Below, piece by piece: positions 1 through 9,104 of a stretch of DNA of 64,000 nt. Every line of letters begins with the position of its first letter. The first letter of the stretch is position 1. The notes under the pieces are model-generated. The model ran no database searches, was not told the origin of the DNA, and was given only the letters and a program-made list of their open reading frames with translations. Source of the stretch: Neorhizobium sp. JUb45 (GTDB lineage: Bacteria > Pseudomonadota > Alphaproteobacteria > Rhizobiales > Rhizobiaceae); the NCBI RefSeq assembly GCF_004343585.1, contig NZ_SLYW01000013.1:34995-98994 (forward strand), read 5' to 3'. The position numbers and the translations under genes are program-made.

Positions 1-579
1 CACATCGGCATCCGTGATCCTCGCTTCTTCGGCATCCTTCAAACTGTCCGGTATCCACGGATCCCGGCGCGCAGTGCTGCCACGGGCTTCCGCTGTTCGT
101 TGGGCTGCGACATCCGCCAGAGTTTGGCGATAATCCGGAAGCAATCGTCGCAACGCCTCACCGATATCGTTTGCAACGACCGTTCCAACCGCCTTGAACC
201 GCCGCTCCGTGAGGGCCGCATTGATGGCATAGCCACCACCAGCACAGATGCCCAAAAGGCCAATGCGTTCTTCGCCCACATAAGGCAGGGTCATGAGATA
301 ATCGACGGCGCAACGAACATCTTCAACGCGGGCAGCCGGGTCCTCGAGATCTCTGGGCTCACCACCGCTTTCGCCCTGATATGAAGGATCGAATGTGAGG
401 GCGAGATAGCCCTTCGCCGCGAGCCTTTCGGCGTAAATCGCGCCGATCTGCTCCTTGACGCTGCTGCCGGGGGTGACGAGTACAAGAGCCGGATAGGCTC
501 GGCTTTCATTGAAACGGGGAGGCAGATGTAGATTGCCGACAACTTCGATATCTCTGCTCCTGAACGAAATGCGTTTCAT
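1..579 (-). CDS. Alpha/beta hydrolase, YcjY/dienelactone-hydrolase-like (3' end cut off)
   Basis: The gene begins at ATG 579 behind a GGAGGG ribosome site and runs off the left edge, so only 193 residues are visible. It reads as an alpha/beta hydrolase: a beta-strand with the P-G-S-S oxyanion region near residues 37-40, then the nucleophile elbow G-I-C-A-G-G-G at 110-116 with Cys112 in the nucleophile position, as in dienelactone hydrolases. The acid and histidine residues would lie beyond the edge. No signal peptide is seen, so it is probably cytoplasmic. It lies 44 bp downstream of a quinone reductase on the same strand and may share its transcript. The substrate cannot be told. Confidence 0.75.
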   Translation of the reverse strand, partial: MKRISFRSRDIEVVGNLHLPPRFNESRAYPALVLVTPGSSVKEQIGAIYAERLAAKGYLALTFDPSYQGESGGEPRDLEDPAARVEDVRCAVDYLMTLPYVGEERIGLLGICAGGGYAINAALTERRFKAVGTVVANDIGEALRRLLPDYRQTLADVAAQRTAEARGSTARRDPWIPDSLKDAEEARITDADV

Positions 580-623
580 GTCGCTTGCCCTCCTATCCTC
601 GAATGGTTTTCAGCATCCCAACG

Positions 624-1580
624 TCAGGGCTTCATCACAACGCGGCCCAATGGGTTTCCGGTTTCAGCATGTGCATGCGCTGCCGATGCATCCTTCAACG
701 GAAACACCCGGTCGACCACGACCTTCAGCCGTTTTTCGAGCACGGCCTTGAGAAGGTCGTCGACCGTATTGTGTACCGCCGGCCGCTCGAACAGGGCGCC
801 CATGAACACACCATGCAGTGTCTGGTTGTTCTGCATCGCCTGCCACAGATCGACAGCAAGACTTCCGCCGCCCACATTGCCGACAAAGACGAGGCGTCCT
901 TCAGGGGCGAGAACCGACAGGGAGGCCTGCAAGGTAGAACCGACTGGATCGATCACCAGATCTACGCCCCTGCCATCTGTCAGCAGCAGCACCTCTTCAA
1001 CGACATCATTCTCGATGCGGTCGATGACATGAGATGCACCAAGCCCGGTCAACCGCGCCCGCCGCTCGCGTCCGCGCGCGACGGCGATTACGTTTGCCCC
1101 TGCGCTACGCGCCAGTTGCACCGCCGCCAGGCCAACGCCACCGGCGGCAGCCTGGATCAGCACCGTTTCGCCGGCTCGCAGCGCACCCTTGGTGAAAAGG
1201 CAGTGATAGGCCGTCCCGAACGAGATTGGCAGCACCGCCGCCTCGGCCATGCCCAGCCCATCGGGTACCAGCCATGTGCGCGCGGCTGGTGCCGCCCAGA
1301 GTTCGGCATGCGATCCCTGCATGTCGAATGCCGTCACCCTTTGGCCGACCGTGCGGTCCCTGACCTCGTCACCGACCGCGACAATGGTGCCGGCCGCCGC
1401 ATAACCGACGATCCACCGGGATCGCTGCTGCGTCGAGCGGCGATTGATCAGGTCACCGCCCTCGATCGAGATCGCCTCGACGGCAATCAGCACATCCTGC
1501 GGCCCGCAAACCGGATCCGGCACCTCGGCATATTTCAGGACTGTCGGGGGACCGGGATTGTCATAGACCGCAGCCTTCAT
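624..1580 (-). CDS. Zinc-independent medium-chain dehydrogenase (quinone oxidoreductase family)
   Basis: A 318-residue medium-chain dehydrogenase/reductase. The N-terminal GroES-like domain covers about residues 1-120 and the NADPH-binding Rossmann fold opens with A-A-A-G-G-V-G at 144-150. Neither the catalytic nor the structural zinc cysteines of alcohol dehydrogenases are present, which places it with QOR-type NADPH:quinone or enoyl reductases. ATG 1580 follows a GGAGG site. It sits 110 bp downstream of the homoserine dehydrogenase gene and just upstream of a hydrolase, all on the minus strand. The substrate is unknown; quinones or enones are usual for the family. Confidence 0.85.
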   Translation of the reverse strand: MKAAVYDNPGPPTVLKYAEVPDPVCGPQDVLIAVEAISIEGGDLINRRSTQQRSRWIVGYAAAGTIVAVGDEVRDRTVGQRVTAFDMQGSHAELWAAPAARTWLVPDGLGMAEAAVLPISFGTAYHCLFTKGALRAGETVLIQAAAGGVGLAAVQLARSAGANVIAVARGRERRARLTGLGASHVIDRIENDVVEEVLLLTDGRGVDLVIDPVGSTLQASLSVLAPEGRLVFVGNVGGGSLAVDLWQAMQNNQTLHGVFMGALFERPAVHNTVDDLLKAVLEKRLKVVVDRVFPLKDASAAHAHAETGNPLGRVVMKP

Positions 1581-1690
1581 GTGCGTTTCCTCCGCAATGC
1601 GTGGGGCTTTTACTCAGCTCGACAGGCAGAATGCATGGTCAGGATGTGCGTTCCACGGACAGGCAGGTCTCGTCGGCGCGATACCGCCCC

Positions 1691-2689
1691 TCAGCCCCTC
1701 CGCGCCGCCAGAACATGTTCCAAATCCTTCAGCGCCGCGGCTGCCGTTGCCAGTGGTTCCTTGCCGGATCCGGTCGCGAGCGTTTCGCCCATCGCATCGG
1801 TAACGATGCGGATCGCCTTGTCCTTGCCGCGGATATTGGCGAACGGATTATCAGCTGGATAGGTCCGGATGCCGACCGCGGCGCGGATTGCGCCGCTCTC
1901 GCGCCACAGGCGGCCGACGAGTTTCGGCATAAGCCCTTGCCCGCGCCATGCCTCGATCCGCTCAGCGGTGACCGACTGGATGCCCTCGACGGTAAGATCA
2001 TCCATCGCAAGGTCGGCGCCGAGGCCGAAATTGGCGATGAGCAGCAGCTTGCAGGCCGTATCCCAGCCTTCCGTGTCGTTGTGCGGATCGGCCTCGGCAA
2101 AACCGCCAAGCTGCGCCTCGCGCAAGGCCTCGTCGAAGCCCACACCACGTGTCGTCATCGCGTCGAGCAGGTAATTGGTGGTGGCATTGAGGATGCCCTC
2201 GACTTCCAGCACCTCGCAGCCCTTGAGACTATGCTGGATCAGATCGATCGTTGGCAGGGCGGCCGCCGCCGCGCCGCTGAGCTTCAGGATCGCGCCGGAG
2301 CCTTCGGCAAGCGACCGCAGTTCCCGCCCGCTATGAACCAGAGCGCCCTTCGAGATCACGATCGTGTCCCGCCCAGCCGAAAGCGACGCCCGGAGATAGG
2401 CAAGCCCCGGCCCCCCGGTGTGAAAATCGCTCGGCCCCGCCTCGATCAGAATATCGGCGCCGCTGTCCTCGATGAAGGCCGGACCCGACAAGCCATCCTC
2501 AAGCGTGGCAAGTTGCGCCTCTTCCAACCCGTCCGTGCTCGCTGCCCCGGAACGAGATCCGCAGACGGCCACGAGCCGCACATCCGCGCCATAGACGTCG
2601 CGGTATCGTGCCCGCCGGGACAGGAGCAGTTTTGCCGTTGCCCGCCCCACGCCGCCGAAACCTGCAATCGCTACCCTGAATGTTGTCAT
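1691..2689 (-). CDS. Homoserine dehydrogenase, short form without ACT domain
   Basis: A 332-residue protein with an N-terminal NAD(P) fold (G-F-G-G-V-G at 10-15) and the homoserine dehydrogenase signatures G-I-L-N-A-T-T-N-Y and A-E-A-D-P...G-W-D-T-A-C-K, which carry the acidic residues and lysine of the active site. The family reduces aspartate semialdehyde to homoserine. Bacterial Hom proteins are often about 430 residues with a C-terminal ACT domain for threonine feedback; this one stops before it, so it should lack that control. No threonine or methionine gene is nearby. It starts 15 bp after the KefB-like antiporter gene, so the two are probably cotranscribed. It may be a secondary copy or act on a related semialdehyde. 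Confidence 0.82.
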   Translation of the reverse strand: MTTFRVAIAGFGGVGRATAKLLLSRRARYRDVYGADVRLVAVCGSRSGAASTDGLEEAQLATLEDGLSGPAFIEDSGADILIEAGPSDFHTGGPGLAYLRASLSAGRDTIVISKGALVHSGRELRSLAEGSGAILKLSGAAAAALPTIDLIQHSLKGCEVLEVEGILNATTNYLLDAMTTRGVGFDEALREAQLGGFAEADPHNDTEGWDTACKLLLIANFGLGADLAMDDLTVEGIQSVTAERIEAWRGQGLMPKLVGRLWRESGAIRAAVGIRTYPADNPFANIRGKDKAIRIVTDAMGETLATGSGKEPLATAAAALKDLEHVLAARRG

Positions 2690-2704
2690 CGTTCGCTCTC
2701 GTCG

Positions 2705-4465
2705 TTATTTCGCCGGCACCGGGCTCAGCGGCTCCGGAGCCGGCCGGACATGCAGGTGGCCGAGACCCGACATGACGTCGCCCTGCACCTGCTCGGACAG
2801 CCGTTCATTATCCCGCCGGCGAACGTCTTCTGCTGCCTCCTCCACGTCAAGTTCGGCATAGCCAAGGGCACGCAAGCCTTCCGCACCCATCATATAGGCG
2901 GATTCCACCGTTTCGCGGATCTGGTAGTCGACGCCGGCGCGGATCAGGTCCACGGCATGACCACGGTCATAGCTGCGAACCAATATCTTCGTCTGGGGGA
3001 ATTCGTGCTGCGCCAGTTCGACGATCTGCAGGGCGGCCTTTGGGTCGTTGATGCAGATCAACAAGGCCTCGGCCGAACCGGCGCCGGAGTGGTGCAGTGT
3101 GTCGAGCCGCGTGCCATCGCCGAAAAACACCTTGAAGCCGAAGCGCTCCGCTTCCCGGATGCGGTCGGGGTTCATATCAATGACGGAGAGATTGACGCCT
3201 TTCGACAAAAGAAGTTGCGAGGCGATCTGGCCAAAACGGCCGAAGCCGATGATGAGCACCTTGCCGCTCAGGTTGCGCGCCGCTTCCACACCGTCCATCG
3301 AAACATCGCTGCGCAGCAGCCGGTCCGCGGCGATCATCAGTAGCGGCGTCAGCGCCATGGAGAAGATTACAACGGTGGTGAACAGCGCATTTTCGCGTTG
3401 ATCGATCACCCCGCCGGCGGTTGCTGCGGCATAAAGCACGAAGGCGAACTCGCCGCCCTGCAGGAACATCGAGGTTCGGTGCAGCGCCTGATGGCTGGAG
3501 CCGCCGAAGAGGCGGGCAACCCCATAGACCACCGCGCCTTTCGCAATGGTGAAGGCGACCAGCATGGCGATGAGCAGCCCCCATTCGACGGCCACGACGG
3601 AAAGGTCGAGAGACATGCCGACAGCCATGAAGAACAGCCCCATCAGCAGGCCGCGAAACGGTTCGATATCGCTTTCGATCTGGTGCCGGTAGCTGGAACT
3701 CGACAGCATCACGCCAGCCAGAAAGGCGCCCATCGCCATGGATAGCCCGGCACCGGCCATCAGCAAGGCCGCGCCCAGCACCACCAGCAGCGCGCCGGCC
3801 GTCATCACTTCGCGCGTTCTCGCCCGCGCCAGAAGCGCAAAGAACGGGTTCAGCCCCCATTTCGACACGCCAAGAAGAACGAGCAGCGCACCAAGCGCCA
3901 TCAGCACCTCTATCCATCCCGATTGTCCCTGCGACAGCGGCGACAGGAAGGCGACCACCGCCAGAAGCGGCACGATCATCAGGTCCTCAAACAGCAGGAT
4001 GGAGACCGACTTCTGCCCCTCGGGGTTCGAAATTTCGCCGCGATCCTGCAGCACCGACATGATGACGGCGGTCGAGGAGAGCACGAAACCGGCGCCCGCG
4101 ACAAAGGCCACCGTCGTCGGCAAGCCGAAGGCGAGCATGCCCGCGAGCGACAGTGCCGCCGTCGCTGCCGCCACTTGCACAAGGCCAAGCCCAAAAATCT
4201 GGCCGCGCATGGCCCACAGCTTGTGCGGTCTGAGTTCCAGCCCGATGACGAACAAGAACATCACCACGCCGAGCTCGGAAAAATGCAGCATGGACAGAGC
4301 ATCGGTAAAAAGACCCAGCACCGAGGGGCCTACCAGCACACCGGCTGCGAAATATCCCAGAACTGAACCGAGCCCGAGCCGCCGAAAAAGGGGCACAGCG
4401 ACCACGGCCGCCCCCATCAGGACGATCGCCGGTCCGATCGTCTGCCCCAAACTCGCTTCGGCCAT
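2705..4465 (-). CDS. CPA2 cation:proton antiporter, KefB/KefC-like with TrkA-N domain
   Basis: A 586-residue inner-membrane antiporter. Residues 1-380 form the hydrophobic Na+/H+-exchanger domain, with about twelve membrane spans. A cytoplasmic TrkA-N (RCK) domain begins at residue 402 and has the nucleotide loop G-F-G-R-F-G at 407-412. KefB and KefC are slightly longer (about 600-620 residues) and export K+ on electrophile stress when glutathione adducts bind. No KefF/KefG ancillary subunit gene is adjacent. It is the first gene of a minus-strand run with homoserine dehydrogenase, a quinone reductase and a hydrolase. The quinone reductase could in principle serve electrophile defence, but that is inference. 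Confidence 0.88.
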   Translation of the reverse strand: MAEASLGQTIGPAIVLMGAAVVAVPLFRRLGLGSVLGYFAAGVLVGPSVLGLFTDALSMLHFSELGVVMFLFVIGLELRPHKLWAMRGQIFGLGLVQVAAATAALSLAGMLAFGLPTTVAFVAGAGFVLSSTAVIMSVLQDRGEISNPEGQKSVSILLFEDLMIVPLLAVVAFLSPLSQGQSGWIEVLMALGALLVLLGVSKWGLNPFFALLARARTREVMTAGALLVVLGAALLMAGAGLSMAMGAFLAGVMLSSSSYRHQIESDIEPFRGLLMGLFFMAVGMSLDLSVVAVEWGLLIAMLVAFTIAKGAVVYGVARLFGGSSHQALHRTSMFLQGGEFAFVLYAAATAGGVIDQRENALFTTVVIFSMALTPLLMIAADRLLRSDVSMDGVEAARNLSGKVLIIGFGRFGQIASQLLLSKGVNLSVIDMNPDRIREAERFGFKVFFGDGTRLDTLHHSGAGSAEALLICINDPKAALQIVELAQHEFPQTKILVRSYDRGHAVDLIRAGVDYQIRETVESAYMMGAEGLRALGYAELDVEEAAEDVRRRDNERLSEQVQGDVMSGLGHLHVRPAPEPLSPVPAK

Positions 4466-4893
4466 GCATTCGTCTCCGATTTTCTGTCTTCATGCGATCG
4501 GTGTCAGCCAACGATCCGGCCCAGTTAGATGGGACCAAGTCAGCCGCGGATGTTGCGCCGTCCGTTGTATCCGATGACCGTAGCTAGCGTTGCAATCATA
4601 AGACGGACAGTCGCTTGTTCTGCAAAAGTCTGTCGCAGTTGGCGGAACGCCAAATCGCTGGCTGCCGCGCTGAAAGTCTGCAAACAGAATGGCGATGGGA
4701 CAAGAATATTCCGGCCGAGGCACTCGTTTCATGGCGCAACGCGCGGGTTCGCAGCGGACTGTCGTTGTGGAAAGAGCATCACATGTCGCCACGATCTCGA
4801 AACCGACGATCGTGACAGATGTTATCGAGAATGCCGCACAATAGTGCACTGCCCGACATTCGCCGGGACAGCGCGATCATGGAGAACCAGATC
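4466..4893. promoter_or_regulatory. Divergent intergenic region, kefB-like / alaE
   Basis: This 428-bp gap separates the divergent antiporter and alanine exporter genes and must hold both promoters. The only open frames through it are short, without ribosome sites, and unlike any known protein. I could not pick out a convincing operator or -35/-10 pair. Confidence 0.4.
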
Positions 4894-5358
4894 ATGGCCA
4901 ACGAAGCCACCGGGGAGACTTCCCGTCGACGCGCCTTCATCGCCGACACCTTGGCACTTATCCTGTTTTTCACGGCATCCGGCATCATCAACGAGCGCTT
5001 TATTGCCGGGATGACGTGGGAAGAAGTCTTCAAGGCCCGGCTGCTGGGAGCAACTCTTATGGTTCCGGTGGCGCGGCCGTATGGCCTTTGGCGTGACTGG
5101 CTGATGCGGCATGCCAGCGAGACGCGGTTATCCCGGCTGGTCTGGGATAGTACCGCGCTTATGACGTTCCAGGTGCCGATTTATGCAGCAATCATCGCGG
5201 TCAGCGGTGCGAAAGGCGGCGGCTTGCTGAGCGGAATTCTCGGCGCGGCGATCATGATGCTGGTCCTCGGAGCGCCATATGGTGTGTTCCTGAACTGGGT
5301 CAGAGGTCTTTTCGGCCTTCCCAAAGGCGGACAGAAACCAATGTCACTGGATGTGTGA
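4894..5358 (+). CDS. alaE: L-alanine exporter AlaE
   Basis: A 154-residue membrane protein of the AlaE family, which exports L-alanine using the proton gradient. It resembles E. coli AlaE (149 residues) along its length: an A-D-T-hydrophobic first span, the motif A-R/W-P-Y-G-x-x-R-D after the second span, a T-F-Q-x-P-x-Y third span and a G-A-x-Y-G-x-F-L fourth. Start choice: ATG 4894 has GGAGAA seven bases upstream and gives an N-terminus of E. coli length, whereas ATG 4879 and upstream frames have no such site. It stands alone, divergent from the antiporter and convergent with a GST gene. Confidence 0.85.
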   Translation: MANEATGETSRRRAFIADTLALILFFTASGIINERFIAGMTWEEVFKARLLGATLMVPVARPYGLWRDWLMRHASETRLSRLVWDSTALMTFQVPIYAAIIAVSGAKGGGLLSGILGAAIMMLVLGAPYGVFLNWVRGLFGLPKGGQKPMSLDV

Positions 5359-5492
5359 GAGAACGGGACTGACAGCATGATGCATTGACGGAACCGAGTA
5401 CCCGATCGCTCACCAACCGTCCGATTGACGCCGGTCATATCGGGTCGCCATTAGTAAAAGAATGCGCTCGTTTGGAAAATTTCCGGCACGCC

Positions 5493-6116
5493 TTAACGGT
5501 CGCCAGCCTCTCGCTCAAGCACTCTTGCGACAGCAGGATCCGCTTTGAGCCTGTCGTGCAGGGCCTGTATGTTGGGATAGTCCGTCAGGCCACCTGGCAG
5601 GAGTTTTGTCGCCCACCGGATCATGGGGAAGGAATAGGCATCGATGATCGAGCGCCCGCCATCAAGGATGAATTCACGGCCGCTCAGATGACGTTCCAGA
5701 ATACCAAACTGCTTGGCCACCAGCTTGTGTCCTGCCTCGACGACAGATCTCAGAGCTTTCTCGCTTTTGTCCGCTGTGTAACGATCAGGCAGGAAGATCG
5801 GCCAGAATGCAGCGTGAACATCCGAAGTAAAAAAGGCCGACCAACGGTGCGCCTCTGCCTTTGCGCGTAAATTATCACCGCCGCCAAGCGCAGCCTTGGG
5901 GTGTTTGTGCGCCAGATAATCGAGGATCGCGCCGGCCTGTGTCAGAAGCCAGCCATCATCTTCGCGAAAGGTCGGGACTGCGCCGGCAGGATTGATCGCC
6001 AGCAGTTTTTCAGAGCCATACTGCACCTTGATGGCCTCGTATGGAGCGCCGATCCATTCGAGCGTGATATGGGGTGCGAGCGAACATGCACCTACGGCGT
6101 AATAAAGTGTGGGCAT
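5493..6116 (-). CDS. Glutathione S-transferase (beta-class-like)
   Basis: A 207-residue cytosolic glutathione transferase. It begins with a thioredoxin-like domain (residues 1-80; start M-P-T-L-Y-Y with the C-S-L-A-P-H segment at 11-16 that places the glutathione-contacting Cys/Ser of bacterial beta-class enzymes), followed by an all-helical domain with W-S/F-F and a C-terminal D-R-L-K-A-D-P segment typical of the class. It is divergent from a LysR gene 193 bp away, a common arrangement for a regulator and its target. The substrate is unknown. Confidence 0.88.
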   Translation of the reverse strand: MPTLYYAVGACSLAPHITLEWIGAPYEAIKVQYGSEKLLAINPAGAVPTFREDDGWLLTQAGAILDYLAHKHPKAALGGGDNLRAKAEAHRWSAFFTSDVHAAFWPIFLPDRYTADKSEKALRSVVEAGHKLVAKQFGILERHLSGREFILDGGRSIIDAYSFPMIRWATKLLPGGLTDYPNIQALHDRLKADPAVARVLEREAGDR

Positions 6117-6309
6117 GGGTCGGTGATAACCTTTTCCGTTCAGGACTTGCCGGCAGACGTACAGACAACCAACGTGTCGTAAAACCTCAAATCGGGATCA
6201 AGCACGGTCATGCTTGTATGCCGGCTTTCGATACAGAGCTTGTCACTCGTGCACGCAATACGATAGTGCTGCGCAACGCCAAACAATGTCGCGGAATGGG
6301 GAACGCAGC

Positions 6310-7194
6310 TTGGAAGTGGAGGACATGAGGACATTCGTGGAGGTTGCCGATGCGGGAGGAATAACCTCCGCTGCACGGCGGCTCGGCATCTCAAAGTCGA
6401 TGGTCAGCCGGCAATTGCACCGACTGGAATCGGAACTGGGCGTACAGCTTCTGGCCCGGACGACACGCGGCGCGTCACTTACCGAAGCTGGAGCAACATT
6501 TCGCGATCACGCAGCCAGAGTGTGTGCCGAGATCGATGTGGCGCAGGAAACGATCCTGCCGGATGGTGAACTCCGCGGTCTACTGCGAATTGCAGCACCT
6601 CTCTCCTTCGGCCCGACGCACTTTGCACCGGTGCTCGTCGAAATGGCCAGACGCCACCCACACCTTAAGGTCCATATCAGCTTCAGCGATCACGCTGTCA
6701 ACCTGGCTGCCGAAGGTTTCGATTGTGCCATCCGCCTCGGTTACCTGAAAAACTCCGATCTCGAATGGACCCACATCGCGCCCGTTTTTGGCACGGTGGT
6801 TGCTAGCCCCGACTACATCAAAAGACACGGCGCGCCTGAAACGCTGGCGGAACTGGTCGAGCATCAGGCAGTGATGCAGGGCACCGAAAAGTGGCAGCTG
6901 ATGGATGGCGACAAGATCGTTGCCGTCAGCCCCAAGGGACGTTTCAAGGCGGACAATGGAACAGCGCTTGTTTCAGCCGCCCTTGCAGGGCTCGGCGTGG
7001 CGCTCCTTCCCACCGGCCTCATTCGGGAACACCTTGGATCAGGCGCGCTGGTTCCGGTCATGACAGACCACCCCGTTCCTGTCGCGGGCATGTATATCGT
7101 CTGCCCTCAAGCGCCCTATCCTGCCCGCAAGGTACGGATGCTTGCCGAAATGCTGATTAAACGTTTTGACGCCGGCCCCGTATCGGGCGGGTGA
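6310..7194 (+). CDS. LysR-family transcriptional regulator (probable TTG start)
   Basis: A LysR regulator of 294 residues with an N-terminal winged helix-turn-helix (residues 1-60; A-A-R-R-L-G-I-S-K-S-M-V-S-R) and a C-terminal periplasmic-binding-like effector domain. It closely resembles the convergent LysR protein next to it, with well over half the residues identical by eye. That protein starts M-D-T-D-D-L-R-T-F, and the matching position here is a TTG at 6310 with GGGG eight bases upstream. ATG 6286 is an alternative without a clear ribosome site. It is divergent from the GST gene at 5493-6116, its most likely target. Confidence 0.85.
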   Translation: MEVEDMRTFVEVADAGGITSAARRLGISKSMVSRQLHRLESELGVQLLARTTRGASLTEAGATFRDHAARVCAEIDVAQETILPDGELRGLLRIAAPLSFGPTHFAPVLVEMARRHPHLKVHISFSDHAVNLAAEGFDCAIRLGYLKNSDLEWTHIAPVFGTVVASPDYIKRHGAPETLAELVEHQAVMQGTEKWQLMDGDKIVAVSPKGRFKADNGTALVSAALAGLGVALLPTGLIREHLGSGALVPVMTDHPVPVAGMYIVCPQAPYPARKVRMLAEMLIKRFDAGPVSGG

Positions 7195-7248
7195 AAGCCG
7201 GCTCGCTCTGTCCGGATGCCGAAAAATGACGTAGGCGAGCTTTCCGGC

Positions 7249-8142
7249 TCAGAGCCCTTCGGCCTCACGGCTCAAATCTGGCTCAAGATATTCGATCAAC
7301 ATTTCACAAAGAACCCGAACTTTTCGATTGGGTTGCTCACCGGGAGGCCGGACAACATATATTCCCGCTTGCGGCAGCGGGTAACGGGTCATGACCGGGA
7401 CCAGCCTGCGAGCAGAAAGGTGATCGCGAATAAACTGGTTTGCCAGTGCTGCAATCCCCAGACCGGCGACGGCGGCGTCGGCAAGGACCGTTCCGTTATC
7501 CACCTTGAAACGGCCTTTGGGATTGACGGTGATCAGCTTGTCGCCATCCATGAGTTTCCATGTCTCGGACCCTCCCATCAGAGCCTGATGCGCGAGAAGT
7601 TCCTCCAGGGTTTCCGGCGATCCATGCCGCCTGATATAATCTGGACTGGCAACGAGCTTGCCGTGCAGCGGGCCGATGCGTCTCGCGATCAGGTTCGAGT
7701 CGTCGAGAAAGCCCATACGGATGCCGCAATCAAAGCCTTCGGCAACCAAGTCCACGAACCGCTCACCATAGGATGTGTGAATGTGGAGCTGCGGATGTCT
7801 CCGCCCCATCTCCGCCAGTACCGGCGCAAAATGCGTTGGACTAAACGATAACGGCGCTGCCACACGAAAAAGCCCGCGCAATTCACCGGCAGGCAGGATG
7901 GTTTGCTTGGCGAAATCAATTTCGTCGCAAACCTTGGTTGCGTGCTGGTAGAATGTCACACCGGCATCGGTTAGCGACATGCCACGTGTTGTGCGCACCA
8001 GAAGTGGCGCACCGAGCGCCGTTTCAAGTCGGCCTAACCCGCGGCTCACCATCGATTTCGAGATGCCGAGCCGCTGGGCCGCAGGTGCAACGCCACCTGC
8101 ATCGGCGACCTCGAGAAATGTCCGCAGATCATCGGTATCCAA
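7249..8142 (-). CDS. LysR-family transcriptional regulator (paralogue of the convergent neighbour)
   Basis: A 297-residue LysR regulator. The DNA-binding domain is residues 1-60 (A-A-Q-R-L-G-I-S-K-S-M-V-S-R), followed by an effector domain whose segments G-E-L-R-G-L, F-x-P-T-H-F-A-P-V-L and W-K-L-M-D-G-D-K all recur in the neighbour at 6310-7194. The two genes are tail to tail, 54 bp apart, and look like an inverted duplication. The upstream side (8143-8352) carries no divergent gene, so its target is not obvious from position. Confidence 0.88.
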   Translation of the reverse strand: MDTDDLRTFLEVADAGGVAPAAQRLGISKSMVSRGLGRLETALGAPLLVRTTRGMSLTDAGVTFYQHATKVCDEIDFAKQTILPAGELRGLFRVAAPLSFSPTHFAPVLAEMGRRHPQLHIHTSYGERFVDLVAEGFDCGIRMGFLDDSNLIARRIGPLHGKLVASPDYIRRHGSPETLEELLAHQALMGGSETWKLMDGDKLITVNPKGRFKVDNGTVLADAAVAGLGIAALANQFIRDHLSARRLVPVMTRYPLPQAGIYVVRPPGEQPNRKVRVLCEMLIEYLEPDLSREAEGL

Positions 8143-8352
8143 ATACTGACGTCCTCTCCCTGGACAAAGTCATACAAGCCGGTTTTCCCGATCATATGCG
8201 AAAACTGCGCTCGCAACCATAGATTGCCAATCTGTTTTCGAGCCGCAAACGGACGCCACACCGCTATCGGGCCGAGGCTGAAAATCCGGTGCTTGCAGCT
8301 GCGCAATGGCATGGGACCGCGTGCCTCTGCACTTCATCATTCCAGACTGCGA

Positions 8353-8661
8353 TTATCGCGAAAGGACGTCCTGCCATTCCGGATGGCGCTCCATTTGCGC
8401 CTTCGCGAACGGGCACAGGGGGATAATGACAATCTCCTCAAGTCGGGCATCCTCCACCGCCCGGCGAACCAGTTGTTCACCGACCTTCTGGCCACGCAGA
8501 GCGGCGGGAACGAAGGTATGATCTATGATAATGCGACCCTTGCCTGCACGACTGTAGGTCATCTCGGCTTCGTCGTGGCCGATCGCAACACGATATCGCC
8601 CCTTTGCAGTGCCATCTTCCCGCTCGACATCGACCTGTCTTTCCTCGGCCTTGTTTTCCAT
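8353..8661 (-). CDS. Small GNAT-fold N-acetyltransferase (YjdJ/CG family)
   Basis: A 102-residue single-domain protein of the short GNAT type. It has the strand E-A-E-M-T-Y-S, the strand I-I-I-D-H-T-F-V-P, the acetyl-CoA loop L-R-G-Q-K-V-G and the C-terminal I-I-P-L-C-P-F-A motif with W-Q-D-V-L that marks this family. Natural acceptors are mostly unknown. The start at ATG 8661 is set by GGAGGAATTGGC directly upstream; a frame open to 8784 lacks a ribosome site. It is transcribed away from the isochorismatase-like gene. Confidence 0.82.
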   Translation of the reverse strand: MENKAEERQVDVEREDGTAKGRYRVAIGHDEAEMTYSRAGKGRIIIDHTFVPAALRGQKVGEQLVRRAVEDARLEEIVIIPLCPFAKAQMERHPEWQDVLSR

Positions 8662-9104
8662 GCCAATTCCTCCGTGGTTTTCGATCTCGCCGATCAATGA
8701 TCGACCGCGCTTGCCTGATCTAATCGACACTGCCATCCCTGTCCGGCCCCCGCTAGCGAGGACCCCGGCAACAGTGTGTCTCATATCCGGGAACGCAGAA
8801 CCTGTATCGAAGCGTTCTCAGCTGTTGGGTTAGCAGGCAATGCCAACGGCGTCATATCGATCGATGTGCAAGGCTCGGCTTGCAAAGCGCAGCGACGCCC
8901 TGCGCGCGTTCCTGTTCACGTTACACAGTTATCCAGATCTCGCGACTACAGCGGTCATTGCTGCCGCGCTACCGTTTTCGGGCAGAGGAGGCTTGGGGCA
9001 TCTTTGCGGCAGCGCCGTTTCCCGCGAAACGTACGCGCTTGCCTTTTCACTTGATAATGCATCTCGCCCATTTTCAGAGCGAATATATAAAAGGAGGATC
9101 TATC
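8662..9104. promoter_or_regulatory. Divergent intergenic region, GNAT / YcaC-like gene
   Basis: This 443-bp gap lies between two divergently transcribed genes. The frame of the downstream gene stays open back to 8880 but has no start with a ribosome site before 9105. I see no supported gene here. Confidence 0.4.
9091..9097 (+). promoter_or_regulatory. Strong Shine-Dalgarno fixing the start at 9105
   Basis: AAGGAGG lies seven bases before ATG 9105. It rules out the 75-codon upstream extension of the open frame. Confidence 0.85.

Noticed and set aside
585..3343. Long plus-strand open frames (425 and 580 codons)
   Set aside because: They lie antisense to the quinone reductase, homoserine dehydrogenase and antiporter genes, have no recognisable domains and arise from GC-rich codon bias.
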